Source of the DNA: Paracoccaceae bacterium
Lineage (GTDB): Bacteria; Pseudomonadota; Alphaproteobacteria; Rhodobacterales; Rhodobacteraceae
Direction: 5' to 3'
Assembly: GCA_026706985.1 (NCBI GenBank)
Contig: JAPOXR010000022.1
Coordinates: 1-64,000 of the forward strand
Length of the DNA stretch: 64,000 nt
Shown: piece after piece, positions 17,187 to 26,583 of the stretch
How the letters are laid out: each line of letters begins with the position of its first letter
Numbering within the stretch: the stretch's first letter is position 1
Notes under the pieces: model-generated
Databases searched by the model: none
What the model was told of the DNA's origin: nothing
Seen by the model: only the letters and a program-made list of their open reading frames with translations
Made by a program: the position numbers and the translations under genes

Positions 17187-18485
17187 GTGAAAGGCGATCG
17201 TCATGCGGTTTTGACCGTCGATGGAAAACAGTTCAAACTACCGATTCAGTCTCCGACGATCGGGCCGGATACCATTGATATCCGTCGCCTTTACGGCGAA
17301 GCCAAATGTTTCACATTCGATCCCGGATACACCTCAACGGCGTCCTGCGAATCAAAAATCACCTATATTGACGGTGAAGCCGGCGAATTGCTGTATCGTG
17401 GTTATCCGGTGGAACAGCTCGCCGAACATTCATCCTTCCTGGAAGTCTGTTATCTGCTGCTTTACGGCGAACTGCCGAGCGCAAAGCAATTGGAAGATTT
17501 TGAGTGTCGTGTCACCAATCACACCATGGTGCATGACCAGATGAATTACTTTTTCCGCGGCTTCCGGCGTGATGCTCATCCAATGGCCATCATCACCGGT
17601 GTCATGGGAGCAATGTCCGCCTTTTACCACGATTCAACCGATATCTCAGATCCCAAACAACGTGAGATCGCCTCGATCAGGATGATCGCGAAACTTCCGA
17701 CCATCGTTGCGATGGCCTATAAATATTCCAACGGCCAGCCTTTCATCTATCCGAAGAATGAACTGAATTATGCGGCCAATTTTCTCCGCATGTGTTTCAA
17801 GGTGCCACCGCAGCAATACAAGGTTTCGCCTTCTGTCAGTAAGGCGCTCGACAGGATCTTTATCCTGCATGCGGACCATGAGCAGAATGCATCAACCTCG
17901 ACGGTCCGGCTTGCCGGTTCCTCCGGGGCCAATCCGTTTGCCTGTATCGCCGCCGGCATCGCGTGCCTGTGGGGGCCTGCGCATGGCGGTGCCAATGAAG
18001 CTGCTCTGCTGATGCTCAGGGAAATCGGCACAGTTGACCGGATTCCGGAATTCATCAAGCGGGCAAAAGACCCGAATGACAGTTTCCGGCTGATGGGGTT
18101 TGGCCACCGTGTCTATAAGAATTTTGATCCCAGAGCCAGCATCATGAAGCAGTCGGCGGACGAGATTCTCGATGAGATCGGCAGCGAAAACAAACCGGCA
18201 TTGCTTGTGGCCAGGGAATTGGAACGGATCGCGCTGGAAGATGATTATTTCCGCTCGCGCCGCCTCTACCCGAATGTGGATTTTTATTCCGGAATCATTC
18301 TCGATGCGATCGGCTTCCCGACCGAAATGTTCACGCCGATTTTCGCCCTGTCCAGAACCGTCGGATGGATCTCACAATGGAAAGAGATGATTGCCGATCC
18401 GGCGATGAGGATCGGGCGGCCGCGGCAAATGTATGTCGGGGAATCGCATCGGCGGTATGTTCCGGTTGCGGAAAGACCCGGTTGA
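17187..18485 (+). CDS. gltA: citrate synthase
   Basis: It condenses acetyl-CoA and oxaloacetate at the entry to the citric acid cycle. This type II (hexameric, NADH-sensitive family) enzyme of about 432 residues has the catalytic histidines in [15 protein letters not shown] and [13 protein letters not shown] and the aspartate in [22 protein letters not shown] is also present. GTG 17187 is preferred because GAAAGGA lies 7 bases upstream; GTG 17181 is too close to it. It converges with the small gene at 18491, only 5 bases away. Confidence 0.96.
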   Translation: MKGDRHAVLTVDGKQFKLPIQSPTIGPDTIDIRRLYGEAKCFTFDPGYTSTASCESKITYIDGEAGELLYRGYPVEQLAEHSSFLEVCYLLLYGELPSAKQLEDFECRVTNHTMVHDQMNYFFRGFRRDAHPMAIITGVMGAMSAFYHDSTDISDPKQREIASIRMIAKLPTIVAMAYKYSNGQPFIYPKNELNYAANFLRMCFKVPPQQYKVSPSVSKALDRIFILHADHEQNASTSTVRLAGSSGANPFACIAAGIACLWGPAHGGANEAALLMLREIGTVDRIPEFIKRAKDPNDSFRLMGFGHRVYKNFDPRASIMKQSADEILDEIGSENKPALLVARELERIALEDDYFRSRRLYPNVDFYSGIILDAIGFPTEMFTPIFALSRTVGWISQWKEMIADPAMRIGRPRQMYVGESHRRYVPVAERPG

Positions 18486-18490
18486 GTCTC

Positions 18491-18772
18491 TCAACCGTCC
18501 CGCATGCCGGATCGCCGGCGCCGCCTGCGTAACCGGGGTTTTTGTGGATCCGTCAGCCCTTCGTGAAGAACCGACGTCATCGGATGATCCGGAAATTCCC
18601 GACTGTAATGCGCATGCAGCGATCTGACGAGTTCATGTAAATCAGCCATATCGGGCGTGCCCAACGCCCAGTCAAAAAAGATGGTCCGGCAATCCTCGAC
18701 CGTGATTCCGTCGATCCGGTAAGCCTCGAAAATGAGGCCGCGCGGATCTTCTGGTTGCTTGATCTTATCCAT
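18491..18772 (-). CDS. conserved alphaproteobacterial small protein, 93 aa
   Basis: It starts MDKIKQPEDPRGLIFEAYRI, followed by DGITVEDCRTIFFDWALG, a helical centre, HPMTSVLHEGL, and an arginine-rich tail (RLRRRRRRSG). Proteins of this pattern occur as unnamed conserved genes in Rhodobacterales-like genomes; this is recognition from memory, not a search. It lies 45 bases after lpxB on the same strand and is probably the last gene of the envelope operon. The basic tail could bind nucleic acid or membrane. Function is unknown. Confidence 0.72.
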   Translation of the reverse strand: MDKIKQPEDPRGLIFEAYRIDGITVEDCRTIFFDWALGTPDMADLHELVRSLHAHYSREFPDHPMTSVLHEGLTDPQKPRLRRRRRRSGMRDG

Positions 18773-18817
18773 TTTCGCCTGCCGCCAAGGATTTCGAAAC
18801 CATCGTTTGCTCTGCTG

Positions 18818-20002
18818 TCATTCAGCGTCTCCCCTGCAGGTTCCGATAGTCCGAAGCACAGTCGCCGCGGCAACTTGCCCAGGTGGCTCGCCCCGGCTCC
18901 GCAACAAATCTATGGCTTGACGGCTTGCCGCCAGCTGCCGTTTGCGGGCATCCTGATCAGAATGCAGCCGCTGCAGCTGTTCGTAGATCGGCATTGGCTG
19001 ACATTGGCGGCCCAGCAATTCCGGAACTTCACGGGTTCCGGAAATGAGGTTGACAAGGGTTACTGTGTCAACCCGTAACAGGCGGGAAATCAACACCCGG
19101 GACAAAAAATTGACATCATAGGCGACAACCATCGGCGTTTCGGCGCGTGCCAATTCCAGCGTCACCGTCCCGGACGCGGCGAGTGCGAGACTGGAAGCGG
19201 CGAAGACTGCGGATTTGCCGTGCTTCGCAACTGCGTCGCTCACAACTGCTTGAGGTCGAAAGCTCCAGTTTTGAATCTCCTGCCTGACCAGCGGTGCGAC
19301 TGATTCCGCTGCGATGACGGCAATCTGGTATTCAGGACAGCGGCGCAGGAACAACTCGGCCGCTTTGCCGAAGACTGGGGCCAATCGTCTCACCTCGTTC
19401 CGGCGGGAGCCGGGAAGAATTGTCAGGATCGGGGATCCGCGGTCGAGGCCGGTTTCGCCGAGACCGGCATTCATCTCGGTCACGGAGACGGATTCCATGA
19501 ATCCTGCCGGATGACCGACGAATGTGGCGTCGATGCCGCCGGCCTGAAGCAGTTCCGGCTCGAAGGGAAGCAAAGCCAATACATGATCGACCACGCCCCG
19601 GAGTTTCCGCAGGCGTGCCGGACGCCAGGCCCAGATCGAAGGCGATACATAATGTATGATTGGCAGCTCCGGGCAGGCCTGCCTGACCAGCCGCGCCACC
19701 CGTAATGTGAAGTCCGGGCTGTCTATCGTGATCAGGGCGTCGGCACCGCTGCCGATCACCGAATCCGCTGTCTCCCGGATGCGCGCAAACAAATGCGGCA
19801 GCCGCGGCAGCACCTCGAAAAGACCCATCACTGAGAGTTCGCTGTAGTTGAAAAGCGGTTTCAGGCCGGCCTGCATCATCGCCGGTCCGCCGATTCCGGA
19901 GAAACGCGCTGTCCCGGCATACGAAGCCAGACCCCGCATAAGGTCGGCCCCGAGCCGGTCACCCGAAATCTCACCTGCGATCAAAAAAATATGTCTTTCC
20001 AT
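18818..20002 (-). CDS. lpxB: lipid-A-disaccharide synthase
   Basis: It couples UDP-diacylglucosamine to lipid X in lipid A synthesis at the inner membrane. This 394-residue GT19 glycosyltransferase has IFLIAGEISGDRLGADLMRG at the N-terminus, then SPSIWAWRPARLRKLR, LPFEPELLQ, LPGSRRNEVRRL, and AASGTVTLELARAETPMVVA in the nucleotide-binding half. Its ATG overlaps the lpxI stop by 4 bases, placing both halves of this step under one transcript. Confidence 0.96.
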   Translation of the reverse strand: MERHIFLIAGEISGDRLGADLMRGLASYAGTARFSGIGGPAMMQAGLKPLFNYSELSVMGLFEVLPRLPHLFARIRETADSVIGSGADALITIDSPDFTLRVARLVRQACPELPIIHYVSPSIWAWRPARLRKLRGVVDHVLALLPFEPELLQAGGIDATFVGHPAGFMESVSVTEMNAGLGETGLDRGSPILTILPGSRRNEVRRLAPVFGKAAELFLRRCPEYQIAVIAAESVAPLVRQEIQNWSFRPQAVVSDAVAKHGKSAVFAASSLALAASGTVTLELARAETPMVVAYDVNFLSRVLISRLLRVDTVTLVNLISGTREVPELLGRQCQPMPIYEQLQRLHSDQDARKRQLAASRQAIDLLRSRGEPPGQVAAATVLRTIGTCRGDAE

Positions 20003-20853
20003 CAGCCGTCCGGCGGCCGGGCCCAGATGAACAATCCGAACCGGTCCGCCGCCGCAATGGTTTCGGATTTGCCGAATATTAAAACCGCGCCTGCTTCCAC
20101 CGAGATGCCGCCGAGACCGGCCGCAGCCGCCAGCTCTACCGTCCTGCGTCCGATTGCCGGCATATCCACCCGCATATCCTGATCCGGCTTCGGCGCCTTA
20201 TACATTACGCCCCGGGCTTGGTCCGGCATCGGGTTGAACTGCAGCAGCAGCGACCCTGCACTTTCCAGCATATTGTCGGTTCCGGCAATTGTTTCAACAG
20301 CGATGCATTGCCGTCCGGCGACAATCGCTGACTGACCGACATCGGCCTTTCCCAGCGCCCGAACAATCGCGGCAGCCCGCGCCACATCAAGCCGGTCTTC
20401 ATGGCTGGGGTGTTTTCTGGTCAACACACCCGGGGTGGCGATCAGCTCCGGAACAATCTCATGCGCTGCCCTGACCGTGAATCCAATGGCTTCAACCATG
20501 GCGATAATCGATCGCAGCGCCTGGTCATCGCTCCCCAGGAGCTTTGCCTCGATACTGTCACCTGATGCGGTTGCCCTCCGGTATTCCGCTTCCGACAATT
20601 GCGGGCGGTGCACGGAGCCTGCGAAAACGATCTGCCAGAAGCCCTCATTCCGGCAATTCGCGAGATGCGATTGAAAGTTCTCCAGCGTCACCGCCTGGCA
20701 CAAAATTCCATCCCATACCGGGCCGCCGTCAAAACCCGGCAACGTCAGCGCCCGCACGTCTGAGCCGGCTTTGCGCAGCGATTTCAGGATCTCCGCAGGC
20801 AATTCTCCTGAACCGGCAATGATGATAGTGGCTTCAGCTGCTCCGCCGGGCAT
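20002..20853 (-). CDS. lpxI: UDP-2,3-diacylglucosamine pyrophosphatase LpxI
   Basis: LpxI (DUF1009) splits UDP-diacylglucosamine to lipid X and replaces LpxH in alphaproteobacteria. This 283-residue protein has the N-terminal GSGELPAEILKSLRKAG, GSVHRPQLSEAEYRRA and LGSDDQALRSIIAMVEA. The C-terminal catalytic domain has AIVAGRQCIAVETIAGTDNM and DMRVDMPAIGRRTVELAAAA. ATG 20853 follows a TTG in frame. It overlaps lpxA by 20 bases and lpxB by 4. Confidence 0.95.
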   Translation of the reverse strand: MPGGAAEATIIIAGSGELPAEILKSLRKAGSDVRALTLPGFDGGPVWDGILCQAVTLENFQSHLANCRNEGFWQIVFAGSVHRPQLSEAEYRRATASGDSIEAKLLGSDDQALRSIIAMVEAIGFTVRAAHEIVPELIATPGVLTRKHPSHEDRLDVARAAAIVRALGKADVGQSAIVAGRQCIAVETIAGTDNMLESAGSLLLQFNPMPDQARGVMYKAPKPDQDMRVDMPAIGRRTVELAAAAGLGGISVEAGAVLIFGKSETIAAADRFGLFIWARPPDG

Positions 20854-21661
20854 CAATCCGGACTCCCGGTGTCAAATAGGATCGTCCGGAGTCGGCACCG
20901 ACAAATTTGACGATATCGTTCACCAAGGTGGAGTTAAAACCTTCCCGGGCCAGCGCCGCGACGCTGTCATGGAACGGTTCGGTGGATTCAGTGAGTCTGC
21001 GATAGGCTGTCTGGAGTTCCGCGACCGCGCGGCGGTCCTCCTTCTGGCGCCGCAATCCGATCAGGTTCAGCCCGGACAGCTCTGCCCCCGGCCCCTGAAC
21101 ATGACCATACGGGATGACATCCCTGCGCACGATGCAGACCGCACCGATGATGGCGCCGACTCCAATCCGTACAAACTGGTGGATGCCCGACAAACCACCG
21201 ATGATCACCCGGTCTCCGATGACGCAATGCCCTCCGAGTGCGGATTGATTGGCCATGATCACCCGGTCTCCGACCCGGCAATCATGGCCGACATGCGCGC
21301 CGGTCATGAACAGGCAGTCATCGCCGACGGACGTTAATCCGCCGCCGCCCCGGGTTCCGATATTCAGCGTAGCCCCTTCCCGAATCCGGTTTCGTTTTCC
21401 GATCCGCAATTCGGTGCTTTCGCCGTTATATTTGAGATCCTGCGGAACTTCTCCTACGCAGGCGAAGGGGAAAATGACCGTATCCTCGCCGACTTCCGTC
21501 TGCCCGGAAACCACGGCATGTGATTTCAAAACGACCCTTGGCCGCAATGTCACCTTTGCGCCGACGACACAAAAAGGGCCGATTACACAATCAGGTCCGA
21601 TTCGCGCCCCCTCCTCCACGGCTGCGGTCGGATGGACCTTGGCAGTCTCAGCGACAGGCAT
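20834..21661 (-). CDS. lpxA: UDP-N-acetylglucosamine acyltransferase
   Basis: It adds the first hydroxyacyl chain in lipid A synthesis. This left-handed beta helix of hexapeptide repeats (KVHPTAAVEEGARIGPDCVI onward) has the catalytic histidine region MTGAHVGHDCRVGDRVIMAN and the C-terminal helical region with RRQKEDRRAVAELQTAYRRL. It is about 275 residues from the ATG at 21661, which lies 2 bases after the fabZ stop. An extended frame to 21691 would run into fabZ and is less likely. Confidence 0.95.
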   Translation of the reverse strand: MPVAETAKVHPTAAVEEGARIGPDCVIGPFCVVGAKVTLRPRVVLKSHAVVSGQTEVGEDTVIFPFACVGEVPQDLKYNGESTELRIGKRNRIREGATLNIGTRGGGGLTSVGDDCLFMTGAHVGHDCRVGDRVIMANQSALGGHCVIGDRVIIGGLSGIHQFVRIGVGAIIGAVCIVRRDVIPYGHVQGPGAELSGLNLIGLRRQKEDRRAVAELQTAYRRLTESTEPFHDSVAALAREGFNSTLVNDIVKFVGADSGRSYLTPGVRIDARRSS

Positions 21662-21663
21662 GG

Positions 21664-22143
21664 TTACTGCCCCGGTTCCCGGGGCTCCCAAAATGCGGAG
21701 ATTTCAGCCTGCGCCGCCGCCTGGCCTTCCACGCGTCCCTCGCATTCGAATTTCCACAATGTCTTCCTGCTCCTGACAGCTTCGATATGCAGTTCCAGCA
21801 CATCGCCGGGAACCACCATTCGCCGAAACCTGGCTTTATCCACAGCCGTCAGATAGACGCCGATCTTCTTATCAATCATGTCGAGAGTGTAATTGACCAA
21901 TACAGCCGCTGCCTGTGCCATCGCTTCAATGATTGAAACGCCCGGCATGACAGGGTTGCCGGGAAAATGACCTTCAAAATAAGGCTCGTTGACAGTCACA
22001 TTCTTGATCCCGATGGCGCTTTTGCCTTTTTCGAGAACAATGACCTTATCCACCATTAGAAACGGGTAGCGGTGCGGAATCATCCGCTGAATCATCAAAT
22101 GGTCGATCACATATCGCTCGGAATTCTGTGTCCCGCTCATCAT
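21664..22143 (-). CDS. fabZ: 3-hydroxyacyl-ACP dehydratase
   Basis: It dehydrates hydroxyacyl-ACP in fatty acid synthesis and shares its substrate pool with LpxA. This hotdog-fold protein of about 159 residues has IPHRYPFLMVDKV, the catalytic His in FEGHFPGNPVMPGV and the catalytic Glu in IIEAMAQAAAVL. The start is one of two adjacent ATGs (22143, 22140) with GGAG a few bases before. The first 98 bases overlap the 3-prime end of skp in another frame, which is unusual for this gene pair. Confidence 0.93.
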   Translation of the reverse strand: MMSGTQNSERYVIDHLMIQRMIPHRYPFLMVDKVIVLEKGKSAIGIKNVTVNEPYFEGHFPGNPVMPGVSIIEAMAQAAAVLVNYTLDMIDKKIGVYLTAVDKARFRRMVVPGDVLELHIEAVRSRKTLWKFECEGRVEGQAAAQAEISAFWEPREPGQ

Positions 22144-22756
22144 TGGCTCCGGCATCTCCTTCAGTGATTCCCGCGGAAATCCAGGCGGGCTTATACCCGT
22201 TGCCGGCACCGGGGGCGAATGTTGAATCGAGTATTTCCGTTATTTGGATGTCAATTCTCAGTTTCTGATCGTGCCAGGCAACCTGGTTTGCATGGGCAAT
22301 GAAATTTATGCCATGTGTGTCGGCAAAGCCTTGGATCACTCTCGCCAGCGCCAACTGAAACCGTTCAATTTCCTGTTCGCGCCAAATTCTGAGGCGTTCC
22401 CACTTCTGATCCTGCAGGTCCCGCCTGCGGTTGGCGAGTTCGGTGAACTCCCCCCGCCTGGCTACAAACTCCTCGTTGCTCATGTCGGGCTTGGTGTTTG
22501 ACAGTTCCTGTTCCAGCTCTTCGAAGACACCGTCATAGCAATTATTCTGTCGCCTGAGCCCGTCAGCCGCCTGGGCGAATTCCTGCTCAATCCGGCGCCC
22601 GAATTCCGAGCCCGAGTAAACCCGGTCGATATCGATTATCGCAATCCGTGGAGCCACTGTCTCAGACAGCAGGACCCCGCCATCAAGCCGCTCCTGCGCC
22701 GCCGCCGGGAAAATCCCGATGATCAGGAGACTCGCGGCAATCGGCCGGATGCGCAT
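22046..22756 (-). CDS. skp: Skp/OmpH-family periplasmic chaperone
   Basis: It is a periplasmic chaperone that holds outer membrane proteins for BamA. A signal peptide (MRIRPIAASLLIIGIFPAAAQ) is followed by RIAIIDIDRVYSGSEFGRRI, a long charged coiled-coil region around residues 55-150, and the returning strand HGINFIAHANQVAWHDQKLR. The family core ends near residue 185. The remaining 50 residues are low-complexity and acidic, and are read through the beginning of fabZ, suggesting loss of an earlier stop. It follows bamA by 2 bases. Confidence 0.88.
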   Translation of the reverse strand: MRIRPIAASLLIIGIFPAAAQERLDGGVLLSETVAPRIAIIDIDRVYSGSEFGRRIEQEFAQAADGLRRQNNCYDGVFEELEQELSNTKPDMSNEEFVARRGEFTELANRRRDLQDQKWERLRIWREQEIERFQLALARVIQGFADTHGINFIAHANQVAWHDQKLRIDIQITEILDSTFAPGAGNGYKPAWISAGITEGDAGANDERDTEFRAICDRPFDDSADDSAPLPVSNGG

Positions 22757-22758
22757 GT

Positions 22759-25167
22759 CTAGAAATCTGACGCGACGGTCAGGTCAAAACTATGTGTCGT
22801 GTCGTAGGGTTGTTTTTTCAACGGCCTGGAGAAGTTAAACCGAAGCGGCCCGAAAAACGTGTCAATGAATAAAGACAACCCGATGGTGGAGCGCAACTTA
22901 AACCCGTCATCAGTCATGCAATTGTCGTCACCATCGTAGGGCCCATATTCAGGTTCAGCTGGTGTGCCGGAATTTTGTGTGCATGCAGTGTCATCCAGTC
23001 CCCAGATCGATCCCGCATCGGCGAATGTCCCGCCCTGCACACCGAGCTCTTCCCCGAATCCAAGCGGAAAACGGCTCTCAAGCCGCATGGCCACGAAATA
23101 ATTTCCGCCCAACCGTTCCAAATAGTCTCTGTCAGCAGGAGTGGAGCCATCAGCTTCAGCGTAGAGGATAGCGCGCGGTCCCATTCCATTGGCGGAAAAC
23201 CCGCGCATGAGGCCGCCATGCATCTGGAAGCGGTCGCGCATCCGCGTGTCGCCTCCTACCCCCAGGACAGCGCCGCCCTCCAGAGTTCCGGTCAGGGTGA
23301 CAGCATTATTCAACACAGGTCTGATGACTGTCGCCGAGCCCACAGTCCTCAAAACGGTCGATTTATCATGAATCCCGCGAGCGAGCTCCTGATTCCAGTC
23401 GACAATAAAGCCGCGGTCCTGGTCAAAACCGGATCTGCGGGTATCCATATTCACCCCGTAATCAACAAACAGCCGGTCGCCCTTTCCACGATTGAAATCA
23501 TTACGGATGATGTGTGACGCAGAGGTCAGATTATCCATTTTGTAGGTTGCGAATCCTGCTCCAACCCGCAGTCGGCTGCGTTCCGAAATCGGGAATCCCA
23601 ATTGCGCACGGTTATACCATTGCCGCGTCGAGAATCGCTGGCCCAAGCCACGTGTCGTCCGCAGTGAGGTGGATAGCTGCAATGCGACATCCCGGTCGAG
23701 GAAGCGCGGCTCAACGAATGTGATGGAATAGGAGGCATTCTTGCCGGTCTCCACACTCAGACGAAGCAGCTGTCCGCGGCCAAGCAGATTTCTCTCCGAC
23801 AGGCTGACATTCGCCGCCACGCCGGTATCCTCTCCCCAGGCCGCACCGAAGCTCAGGGAGCCTGTGGGCGCCTCTTCCACTTCAACCTTGACGATTGTCT
23901 GGTCGGGTGTCGATCCGGGTTCGGTGTAAACATTCACATCCTTGAAGAATCCAAGGTCGCGGATCTTTTCCGCGGTGTCATTGATTTGCCGGGCATTGAA
24001 TGGATCGCCTTCTGCAAATTCAAACTCGCGGCGGATCACACGGTCCAAAGTCGTTGTGTTTCCAGTGATATCAATTCTCTCGACAAAGGATTTATTGCCT
24101 CTGAAAATACGAAACTCGATATCAATTGCGAGGGCTTCAACATCCCGCTTTGCCAGAGGTTCCGCAAACACAAACCGGAAATTGTCGGTGGCAGCCTTAT
24201 GCTCCATGCGTTGAGTTGCGTCATTCACGATGACCGGGGTGTAAACCTGTCCAGTCTGGCCACGAAATTCCTGTAAATATTCATCCGCAATGATTTCCGG
24301 AACTTCGCTTCTCGCGGTGATTGCGCCAAATCTGTATTGCTGCCCTTCCTGGACCGTGAAAGTGATGAAAAACGCATCTCTTTCCGCTGTCAGTTCGGCC
24401 GCAACTGACAGGATCTCAAAATCCACATAGCCCCGGTTGAGATAAAAATCGATGAGGTTCTGCCGATCCTCCTCGATGCGCTCGGCCAGGTAGGTGTCAG
24501 TCTTCACGAATGGCCGGAGAATTCCCGCCTGTTTCGAGGCCAATTCCCGGCGCAGCCGGTTGCCGGAGAAAATCCGGTTGCCGACAAATGCGATCCGCTC
24601 GGTTTCAACGACCTGCCCTTCCACGACCTCAAACACCAAATCGACGCGGTTTTCGCTGCGTCGGATAATCTTCGGTGTGACGATGGCGCCGAACCGGCCG
24701 GCGACCCGGTAGGCTTCGGCGATCGCATCAGCATCTCTTTCCGCCTGTGCCGGTCGGTACACATGGCGCGGCTCCGAAGCGATCAGTTCTGAAAGCGGCC
24801 CGTCCTCCAGGCGCTTGTTTCCCTCGATGGAAATCTCGTTAATTATCGGTAATTCAACTACGGAAATGACGAGGTTTCCACCCCGGGGCACAATTTCCAG
24901 CTGTTCAAACAGCGCCGCATCGGACAGTCGACGGTAGGCAGAGGCGAGTTCGGTGGAAGATACGCGGCCTGAATCCGGCAGGTCGGCGAATCGAAGCACA
25001 CTTTCGTCGTCAATGCGGATATTTCCTTCAACAATGATGCCATTATACTGAACCGACTGCGCCAAGGCGCTCTGCGAACTCCCGGCCAAAATAAGTGTGC
25101 CCAGTGCCAACAAATTTAAGCTGACAAAAACAGCCGCAATCAGGCGGCCCATTCGCTCAATACCCAT
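22759..25167 (-). CDS. bamA: outer membrane protein assembly factor BamA
   Basis: It is the essential outer membrane insertase. This 802-residue protein has a signal peptide (hydrophobic stretch ending SSQSALAQS) and five POTRA domains (VQYNGIIVEGNIRIDDESVL, then IINEISIEGNKRLEDGPL, ERIAFVGNRIFSGNRLR and so on). The C-terminal beta barrel has the LRLSVETGKNASYSITFVEP, MRGFSANGMGPRA and GPLRFNFSRPL segments, ending with the aromatic sorting signal DLTVASDF. ATG 25167 was chosen because GGTGGAG precedes it. It has its own promoter in addition to read-through from rseP. Confidence 0.96.
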   Translation of the reverse strand: MGIERMGRLIAAVFVSLNLLALGTLILAGSSQSALAQSVQYNGIIVEGNIRIDDESVLRFADLPDSGRVSSTELASAYRRLSDAALFEQLEIVPRGGNLVISVVELPIINEISIEGNKRLEDGPLSELIASEPRHVYRPAQAERDADAIAEAYRVAGRFGAIVTPKIIRRSENRVDLVFEVVEGQVVETERIAFVGNRIFSGNRLRRELASKQAGILRPFVKTDTYLAERIEEDRQNLIDFYLNRGYVDFEILSVAAELTAERDAFFITFTVQEGQQYRFGAITARSEVPEIIADEYLQEFRGQTGQVYTPVIVNDATQRMEHKAATDNFRFVFAEPLAKRDVEALAIDIEFRIFRGNKSFVERIDITGNTTTLDRVIRREFEFAEGDPFNARQINDTAEKIRDLGFFKDVNVYTEPGSTPDQTIVKVEVEEAPTGSLSFGAAWGEDTGVAANVSLSERNLLGRGQLLRLSVETGKNASYSITFVEPRFLDRDVALQLSTSLRTTRGLGQRFSTRQWYNRAQLGFPISERSRLRVGAGFATYKMDNLTSASHIIRNDFNRGKGDRLFVDYGVNMDTRRSGFDQDRGFIVDWNQELARGIHDKSTVLRTVGSATVIRPVLNNAVTLTGTLEGGAVLGVGGDTRMRDRFQMHGGLMRGFSANGMGPRAILYAEADGSTPADRDYLERLGGNYFVAMRLESRFPLGFGEELGVQGGTFADAGSIWGLDDTACTQNSGTPAEPEYGPYDGDDNCMTDDGFKLRSTIGLSLFIDTFFGPLRFNFSRPLKKQPYDTTHSFDLTVASDF

Positions 25168-25201
25168 AACTCCACCACAAATCCCCCAGGGTGAAGGAAC
25201 G

Positions 25202-25230
25202 AAGATAGTTTGCAACGGGGGGCATGTCAA
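25202..25230 (-). promoter_or_regulatory. likely sigma-70 promoter of bamA
   Basis: Reading the minus strand, TTGACA (25230-25225), exactly 17 bases, then TATCTT (25207-25202). This lies 35 bases upstream of the bamA ATG, inside the rseP-bamA gap. The match to consensus is good for -35 and fair for -10. It would let bamA be expressed apart from the upstream operon. Confidence 0.6.
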
Positions 25231-25231
25231 A

Positions 25232-25267
25232 ACCATTCAACTGCCTCGGAAGAAGTAGTTGAATGGT
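25232..25267 (-). repeat. 11-bp inverted repeat between rseP and bamA
   Basis: Arms ACCATTCAACT and AGTTGAATGGT are perfectly complementary, separated by 14 bases. On the minus strand the hairpin is followed at once by TTTTGACA, so it may be a weak terminator or attenuator for the upstream operon. It also abuts the -35 of the bamA promoter and could be a regulator site instead. Confidence 0.7.
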
Positions 25268-25281
25268 GTCGGCATGAAGGG

Positions 25282-26583
25282 TTACGGGCAGGTCAGATCA
25301 TTCAAAAGACCGAACCCCATCAGCATCACGATGACGACAATCCCTGCCAGTGTTGCGTATCGGGTAAAGTCCGGTGAAGGCGGTCGGCCGGACAAGGCCT
25401 CATAGAGGTAAAATCCCAAATGCCCGCCATCAAGGGCAGGAATGGGCAATAGATTAATAAAACCAATGGCAACCGACAAAAATGCGATAAGCTGAATGAA
25501 GCTCTTGCTGCCTTGTGCCGCGGCGTCAGCGGAAATCTCCGCGATGCCGATCGGGCCTTGGATATTGCAGCCGCTGATCTGTCCCTTGATCATCGAGACA
25601 ATGCCGTTGACAGTTCCGGAAATGATCGTCGCGGTTTGCTGAATTCCCGACTGCAGGGCCGAAATTGGACCGACGGGCAGAGTTTCAGGAGTAAAAAATG
25701 ATCCTCCCGACACACCGATGAGAACCCGCCGCTCAAAACCGCCTCCGGGGAGAGGAATATCTTCGGACTGGCCGGCAAGACGAAGCTGACGATCTTCACC
25801 ATCCCGCCAATAGCTCAGCAGGATTTCGACCCCGCCGGATGACTGGATCAGCCGGCCAAGCTCCGGAAACGAATGAATGGGCCGGCCGTTCACTGCTTGA
25901 ATGACGTCGCCTCGTTTCAGACCGGCGGTGGCAGCGGGTGAAGACGGCCGCACCGATGTCACGATGGGAGGAAAGGGATGCGGTCCCACGATCCGGACAA
26001 CCGATCCGTCCCGTTGCACCGCATATTCCGCATTGCCGGAAAATTCCTCCCGCACCGCAATTCTGTAGAAGTCGGGCAGGCTATCAACCTGTTGCCCGTC
26101 TACGGCAATGATCCGGTCGCCTCTGGCGAACCCAAAAGGAGAGCCGGGCATCGGGCGGACTGAATCAATCGTTGCGTCCTCACCGACAATTCCGTCAGCG
26201 GCGGCAAACAGGGAAAAGATTGCCGCTGCGAGGAGAAAGTTTGCCAACGGCCCGGCAAAGACGGTGAAAATGCGGTGTCGGAGCGGTGCATCCGTTAATG
26301 CGGTGTAGCGTTGCTTTCCGGCATTTTCCTGTTCATTCGGTTCGGCGAAGCGGACAAACCCGCCGATTGGAATGGCCGCTATCTGCCAGATTGTCCCATG
26401 CCGGTCGCGGGCACGCAGAAGCGGTCGGCCAAACCCTATCGAGAATACGAGAACGCTGATGCCGGAAAGCCGGGCAGCGATATAGTGTCCGGCCTCATGC
26501 ACGAAAACAACGATGCTGACCGCAATGAGAAATGCAGCGACCGAAAACGGAACATCCTTCAAAATGGCGATGATGTCGCCCAT
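25282..26583 (-). CDS. rseP: RIP metalloprotease RseP
   Basis: This site-2 protease, 433 residues, cuts anti-sigma factors within the inner membrane. It has the zinc motif HEAGH in the first membrane helix (IVVFVHEAGHYIAARLSG), IPIGGFVRFAEP after it, and two PDZ-like regions (RGDRIIAVDGQQVDSLPDF and RGDVIQAVNGRPI). The C-terminal LLPIPALDGGH with the third zinc ligand is intact. In related genomes dxr lies directly upstream; here cdsA ends 46 bases before it and no dxr is present. Confidence 0.96.
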   Translation of the reverse strand: MGDIIAILKDVPFSVAAFLIAVSIVVFVHEAGHYIAARLSGISVLVFSIGFGRPLLRARDRHGTIWQIAAIPIGGFVRFAEPNEQENAGKQRYTALTDAPLRHRIFTVFAGPLANFLLAAAIFSLFAAADGIVGEDATIDSVRPMPGSPFGFARGDRIIAVDGQQVDSLPDFYRIAVREEFSGNAEYAVQRDGSVVRIVGPHPFPPIVTSVRPSSPAATAGLKRGDVIQAVNGRPIHSFPELGRLIQSSGGVEILLSYWRDGEDRQLRLAGQSEDIPLPGGGFERRVLIGVSGGSFFTPETLPVGPISALQSGIQQTATIISGTVNGIVSMIKGQISGCNIQGPIGIAEISADAAAQGSKSFIQLIAFLSVAIGFINLLPIPALDGGHLGFYLYEALSGRPPSPDFTRYATLAGIVVIVMLMGFGLLNDLTCP

